Origin: Adiantum capillus-veneris
Taxonomy: Eukaryota > Streptophyta > Polypodiopsida > Polypodiales > Pteridaceae
DNA: 53,084 nucleotides
Direction of reading: 5' to 3'
Assembly (NCBI GenBank): GCA_014529385.2
Contig: JABFUD020000222.1
Span: 1 to 53,084 of the forward strand
Shown: positions 46,421 through 53,084 of the stretch, one piece after another
Layout of the letters: every line of letters starts with the position of its first letter
Numbering within the stretch: the stretch's first letter is position 1
Position numbers and translations under genes: made by a program
The notes under the pieces: generated by a model
What the model was told of the DNA's origin: nothing
The model's input: only the letters and a program-made list of their open reading frames with translations
The model's database searches: none

Positions 46421-48038
46421 TACATTCAGTGAGATACTACAGACATTGAAGATTAGCCGACCACCTATCACACCACATGTTGACACAAGCCATAGCACAC
46501 CTGACATTAACATTAACCATATTGTTTATTTAGAGGTAGGCAAGAGTCAACCATTGAGGGATCTTGAGCCACACACTTCATTGCCCATGGAATCATAGCC
46601 GGATGTCATCCCTAGACCCATTAGTTGTGCTACAGATTCTACCATCCACATGGAGCTAGGTGCTAGCCAAACAATGACCATTAGATAGAGAACTAGGAGA
46701 TTACATGGTTGATTGTTTGAAGAGAGTTCTCTTATCTATCCTAGTTGCACTAGATCCTTGACTTGTGCACATTGGCCATGGTGCACTAGATACATGCATG
46801 TATACTAGAGGTACTTTTTTCCCTTTGGGGTTTTTCCCTCTAAGTATCCAGGTATGAGACCTTAGTATTGCTTTTTTTTAAATTTGCATTCAGGTAATAA
46901 AACTTTCATTTTTATGTTGATAGACCTTTCTAGGTGGTAGTGTTTTGTTTATGATTTTGTAGCATAGATGGACTTGAGATTTCATGTAGCATGGATAGAT
47001 CGAGCTTCAACATTGCATGTTTGCTTCCACGGTTATTGAGGAGACACATCACATACCTTCAGGTGTACTACTTCCTATGATTCATGTTGATGGACATTTA
47101 TATTTGTTGATTGTGGGTCTTCATGGTTTGATTGAGTGCATTTAGTTATGTTTTGTTATCTGCCATTATAGATGTATATATTTGTCTTTGCTTTAGTTAA
47201 TTGACCTAGAGTTTAGTTTTATTGATGAGCCTTGAGTTTAGGAGGCCGTGACTTTAGGTTAACTCATTTACTTGACCGCTAGTCCTAATTAGTAAAATTA
47301 TTTGAATTTTTGATACCTTAGAAGTGTTTTAGGCATAGAGAGCCTTGCTCACTTAAACAACAACGAACACTAGTGAGAATACAAAGGAAATGGAAGCAAA
47401 AAACAAAAGTGTCATAAATGTAAAATTTGAAGCTGGAAGAGTAATCCTAGCTTGATCTTGGTACTTCATTCACATGTATTTTTTATGGTACTAGAGGCCT
47501 AGCTGTTCCCAATGTGGGCGCTTCAAAAGCAAAAAGCCCCGGGCATACAAAATAAGCACACATGTCAAATGATGTTGAATCAATGTGAAAAAAAACAAAA
47601 AGCAAGAAAAATAAAATGAAAGACTTCCATTAAGCTTCAAGTGAAAAATTCAAGGTTTTGTTTGGAGTTGTGAGATTTAGTTAGCTAATCTAAGCTAAAA
47701 AACACAATTAGGGAATCTTACATTTAGATCATCTTCCTAACTTAGTTAGTGTTAGAGTGAGTGTTTTAACCTTAGTCATGGCTAACTAATCGATAGACTC
47801 ATTCATAAGCCAAAAACTCTTGATTAAATAATTTCAGCAAGTGTAATTTATTTGTTTTTAATGGTTGTGTAGCATTTCATACTTATTTGCATTTACTCAT
47901 TTCCACATGAGCTTTACATTCCCCTCATGCTTTATTGCCGTACACTTCATCTTGCTACCTCATCAACGTTTTTCTTTTGCAGCCACATCCTTTCTCAAGT
48001 GTCTACCACGACATGGCTTTGTCAGGGACGACAAAGCT
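46421..48038 (+). other. Element A interior after B
   Basis: The first 300 bases continue a hydrophilic frame (KISRPPITPHVDTSHSTPDI, ending RTRRLHG-stop near 46710) with two stops, the likely C-terminus of A's unknown ORF. From 46711 to 48038 the sequence is AT-rich, without recognisable coding, up to the polypurine tract. Confidence 0.5.
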
Positions 48039-48052
48039 AAGGAAGGGGGGAA
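48039..48052 (+). promoter_or_regulatory. Element A polypurine tract
   Basis: AAGGAAGGGGGGAA, uninterrupted purines immediately before the 3' LTR. Confidence 0.9.
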
Positions 48053-48428
48053 TGTTGGCAGCGTCCAACACCAACAATTGTTTACCTCTTCTCCATGAGC
48101 ATATTTTTCATTTATTATGTATGGGTTCACAGGCTCTCAATGAGTTCTAGATTTTATCTATTATTTTACTTTACGTGCCTTGGGCGGCCAGACATTTGGT
48201 TTTAAAACCCTAGGCATTCAAGTGAATGGTAGGTCATGTGAAAGGAGAGAGATCATTTTGTGGTTAGAGGAGAGGAGAAAAAGGCTATGGAGGTGCAGGC
48301 TTGGAGCCACATGTACTCTCTTCACAAACCGATTAAGCATGCAATGAATTTGACTCATATTGATTCTCTCTTTGCTTTTACCTCAAGTTGTGTATTAGTG
48401 TCTTGATTTGTGTGTATTAAGAACTAAT

Positions 48429-50695
<2,267 letters not shown>

Positions 50696-50887
50696 ATAAT
50701 CCATTTCATTAATTCTCTCTTCTCTGTAATCTATATGGACTCTCATGATTTCCCAACTCTTTTCTTACTCATTATTCTCACACACTCACCCATATGTGAT
50801 GCTTCCATGCCCTAGCCAGGTCGCTACCATCCACGGATTGATGATTTTGTTGATCCGTTAGAGCTATGCTACAAGGGAGCCAACAAC

Positions 50888-51120
50888 GACATGTCCTTGT
50901 GTCTATTGATGGTTTGGACAAGCCATATATAAAGTGCAAAAAAAGCACAAATGGAAATAGAGCAATTCGTTTCTGAGATCCGTTTGCCTTTTACGATTAA
51001 AACAAGAACAAACTTCAGAAAGATGTTGCACACTTATCATTTATGCTTGTTGCTTCACATACGGTTTACGCAAACCATCAATAGGCAAGTAAGCAAGCCA
51101 ATATGTCTCTCAAATGATTT
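50888..51120. repeat. Satellite resumes after element A
   Basis: TATTGATGG-TTTGGACAAGCC and GCTTCACATACGG-type text match the array at 11865-12664. It is the downstream half of the broken locus and holds roughly one monomer. Confidence 0.85.
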
Positions 51121-51899
51121 TTTCATTTCTTTTTATAGGAATCATCGAAGATGCTTTTGCAAAAGTTTGGATGGAAGCTAAAGTAACTCGAAGGGAGGGG
51201 GCGGGGAGCATGGAACGTGGACGAGATAGAGAGAGGGAAAGAGATAGATTAAGTGGTAATTTGTTTTCGGGCAAGCAATGTTCGGGAAAAATGTGTCTCA
51301 GCTTAATATTGCCGTTTTCAATTTCAAAAATGCCGGTTGAGGGCAAGCGGGAAAAGAAGAAACTCTGTCTCAAAATTGAGAAAAACAGTGTGAAAACCCA
51401 AAAAAAAAACCTAATTTTATAAAATTTCCTCTTCGCATATTCAAGGAAAGGAATTTTGTATGCTTGGAAAAATGGATTTTCCCCAATAGAGGTGTCGATG
51501 CGAGATTTTTGTGTGGGAGGCGAGGATGGTGATGCCTAGAGAGAATGAAAAAAGATAGATGAGGCGAGGGCCTTGACGCATGGAGTGAGAGGAAAAAAAT
51601 ATTTTGTAGGTCGGTGTCTGTGTTTGTGGCACGCTGATTAAGTAGGTGAGAAGACACGGTAGGCAAGCAGATCAAGGGAGGAGGTGGAAGTCCTTGGATG
51701 ACGTTGCTATGAACGGCAGGTCCAGAGGTGCAAGCAACAGTGGTATGGATGATTTTCCCGGATTTCTATTTGCATCGTGAGCAGGACATCGTGAGGGAGA
51801 ACAAGATGCGCAAGAGCAGGGCATCATGAGGAACGGCAAGATGCGCTGTTGGAAAATGCACGGCGAGAAAAAATTGTGTGTGCGTGTGTGCGCGCGTGA

Positions 51900-51955
<56 letters not shown>

Positions 51956-52189
51956 AATGGACAAACACAGAGATGCAGCATACATAGGCTTGGGAAGGGA
52001 AGCAGTCTATGAGGCCGAACCTAGGTAGATGGAGATGGCGACAAGCGCGAGAGGTTGATGGCGACACGCCATTTTGATTTTGATTTAGAATTACAAGATT
52101 CTCTTGGCATCACAATGGGTAATTAATTAATGTTTGCAAAATGGACCCGGTAAATTGAATGGAGAATTACCAACTTTTGTATTAAAAAA
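51121..52189. other. Unassigned block between satellite parts
   Basis: GC-richer and purine-rich on the plus strand, with (GT)n/(GA)n at about 51894-51954. It interrupts the satellite, so it is probably another insertion, but I found no ends or coding motif. The minus-strand frame 51672-52067 is mostly Ser-Leu and His-Thr from the microsatellite. Confidence 0.45.
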
Positions 52190-52460
52190 GCGGTAGCAAA
52201 AATAGTAAGAGGAGAAGCCATTTCTAAAGTCCATTTGTATTTTCTAGGGTGAAAAATTTAAACAGATTTTAGAAATAACTTTCTCCCTAGCTATTTATGC
52301 TAATTTCTTTACATGTGGCTTGCACAAACCATCAATACGAAAACCATATGCAAAGTAGTAAGCACAAACAAAGGGCAAGCCGTTTCTAAAATAGTTTGCA
52401 TTTTTAGGGTTAAAAATGCAAATGAAACTTAGAGACAACTTTCCATATTCTTGTTTGTGT
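52190..52460. repeat. Satellite, right remnant
   Basis: Two further anchors (AGGGTGAAAAA near 52244 and AGGGTTAAAAA at 52406). The second has a perfect stem: TTTGCATTTTTA (52395-52406) and TAAAAATGCAAA (52411-52422) around GGGT. Between them lies the second dyad (TGTGGCTTGCACAAACCATC near 52314). Confidence 0.85.
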
Positions 52461-52942
52461 TATCTACATGGCATACAACGAGTCTTACCATATATCGAGC
52501 GATATTTTCCAAGCGAACGAAAATCCGAGCAAATATTTATACGACCTCACACCTTCGACCAAGTTCTCAAGCAATGACGAACTGCAAAAAGTGTACGCGA
52601 GAGTTTATTTCAGAGGCACCCTAGTGTGACAAGGGACTTAGAAGCCATTCTAAATAGGAAAGTAAATGGACCTTTTTGTCTGAAACTCTTCGATGTGTAT
52701 AAAAATTAAAAAGAAGTGAGACTCTCTCTCAATGTTAGAAAAAACTCGGGATCTAGTGTATTTAAATCGACTAAAATTGTAAAATCTCAGCTAATTTTGA
52801 GCTTGTCTTTAAGAAAAACCGGGAAAATTTACACAAGTTTCAGTGTAATTACTGGCAAAATATTTAAATTTTTGCCTAAAATCTGGGAGAAATCCAAGTT
52901 TGCCCTCATTTTCATCGATTAGGGAAAATGTATTTTTCTAGT

Positions 52943-52980
<38 letters not shown>

Positions 52981-53084
52981 GTAAAAAAAACTCTTTCTCA
53001 AAGGGTGTGCGTCAACGCGTGCGTAGACCTTTTTAAAAAATTTGAAGGAGCTTTAAAAAACGGGGAGAGAGAGAAGAGAGAGAG
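52461..53084. other. Right edge, AT-rich with microsatellites
   Basis: No gene recognised. (CT)n at about 52947-52977 and GA-rich sequence at the end of the window. The 68-codon frame at 52716 shows no motif. Confidence 0.5.

Overview
This 53-kb window looks like land-plant nuclear DNA from a large, repeat-rich genome. The evidence is plant-type LTR retrotransposons primed by initiator-Met tRNA (TGGTATCAGAGC), a chromodomain-bearing Ty3/gypsy lineage, BED-type hAT and TNP2-type CACTA transposase remnants, and many (CT)n, (CA)n and (TA)n microsatellites. I see no intact host gene, rRNA, tRNA or CRISPR. The species cannot be named from this window. A seedless plant or other large-genome plant is only a guess.

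Left flank (1-12664): homopolymer and microsatellite tracts; a putative LTR followed by a broken gag-protease; a decayed hAT transposase on the minus strand (3674-5855); a 4-copy tandem repeat of about 150 bp (6112-6690); about 3.9 kb with nothing recognisable; a CACTA (TNP2) transposase remnant on the minus strand (11030-11800); then a roughly 170-bp satellite whose monomer consists of two back-to-back palindromes (11865-12664).

Centre (12665-50882): one nest of transposons. Element A (773-bp 5' LTR, tRNA-Asp-like primer site, perfect polypurine tract, 5-bp target duplication with one mismatch) landed in the satellite, which resumes after it at 50888. A now contains: D (19982-25394, minus strand, 130-140-bp LTRs with a TATA box, no recognisable pol); B (27160-46420), a decayed Ty3/gypsy chromovirus; and E (48429-50695), a short copia-like LTR element sitting in A's 3' LTR. 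B in turn contains a 1.3-kb TTAA-flanked inverted-repeat element in gag, a 447-bp fold-back element in its 3' LTR, and C (33555-42425), a sister element inserted in B's RNase H with a perfect 5-bp target duplication (TCTCA). The target duplications and split domains give the order: satellite, then A, then B, D and E in A, then C and the two small elements in B.

B and C encode one gag-pol polyprotein: an Arg/Ser-rich Gag with a CCHC knuckle, aspartic protease, RT, RNase H, integrase with a GPY module, and a C-terminal chromodomain. All copies carry stops and frameshifts, so none is autonomous now. Their LTRs carry inverted CCAAT pairs at a constant 21-22-nt spacing. A's own coding region is a degenerate hydrophilic ORF that I cannot assign.

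Right flank (50883-53084): satellite remnants, an unassigned purine-rich block of about 1 kb, and AT-rich sequence ending in (CT)n/(GA)n.
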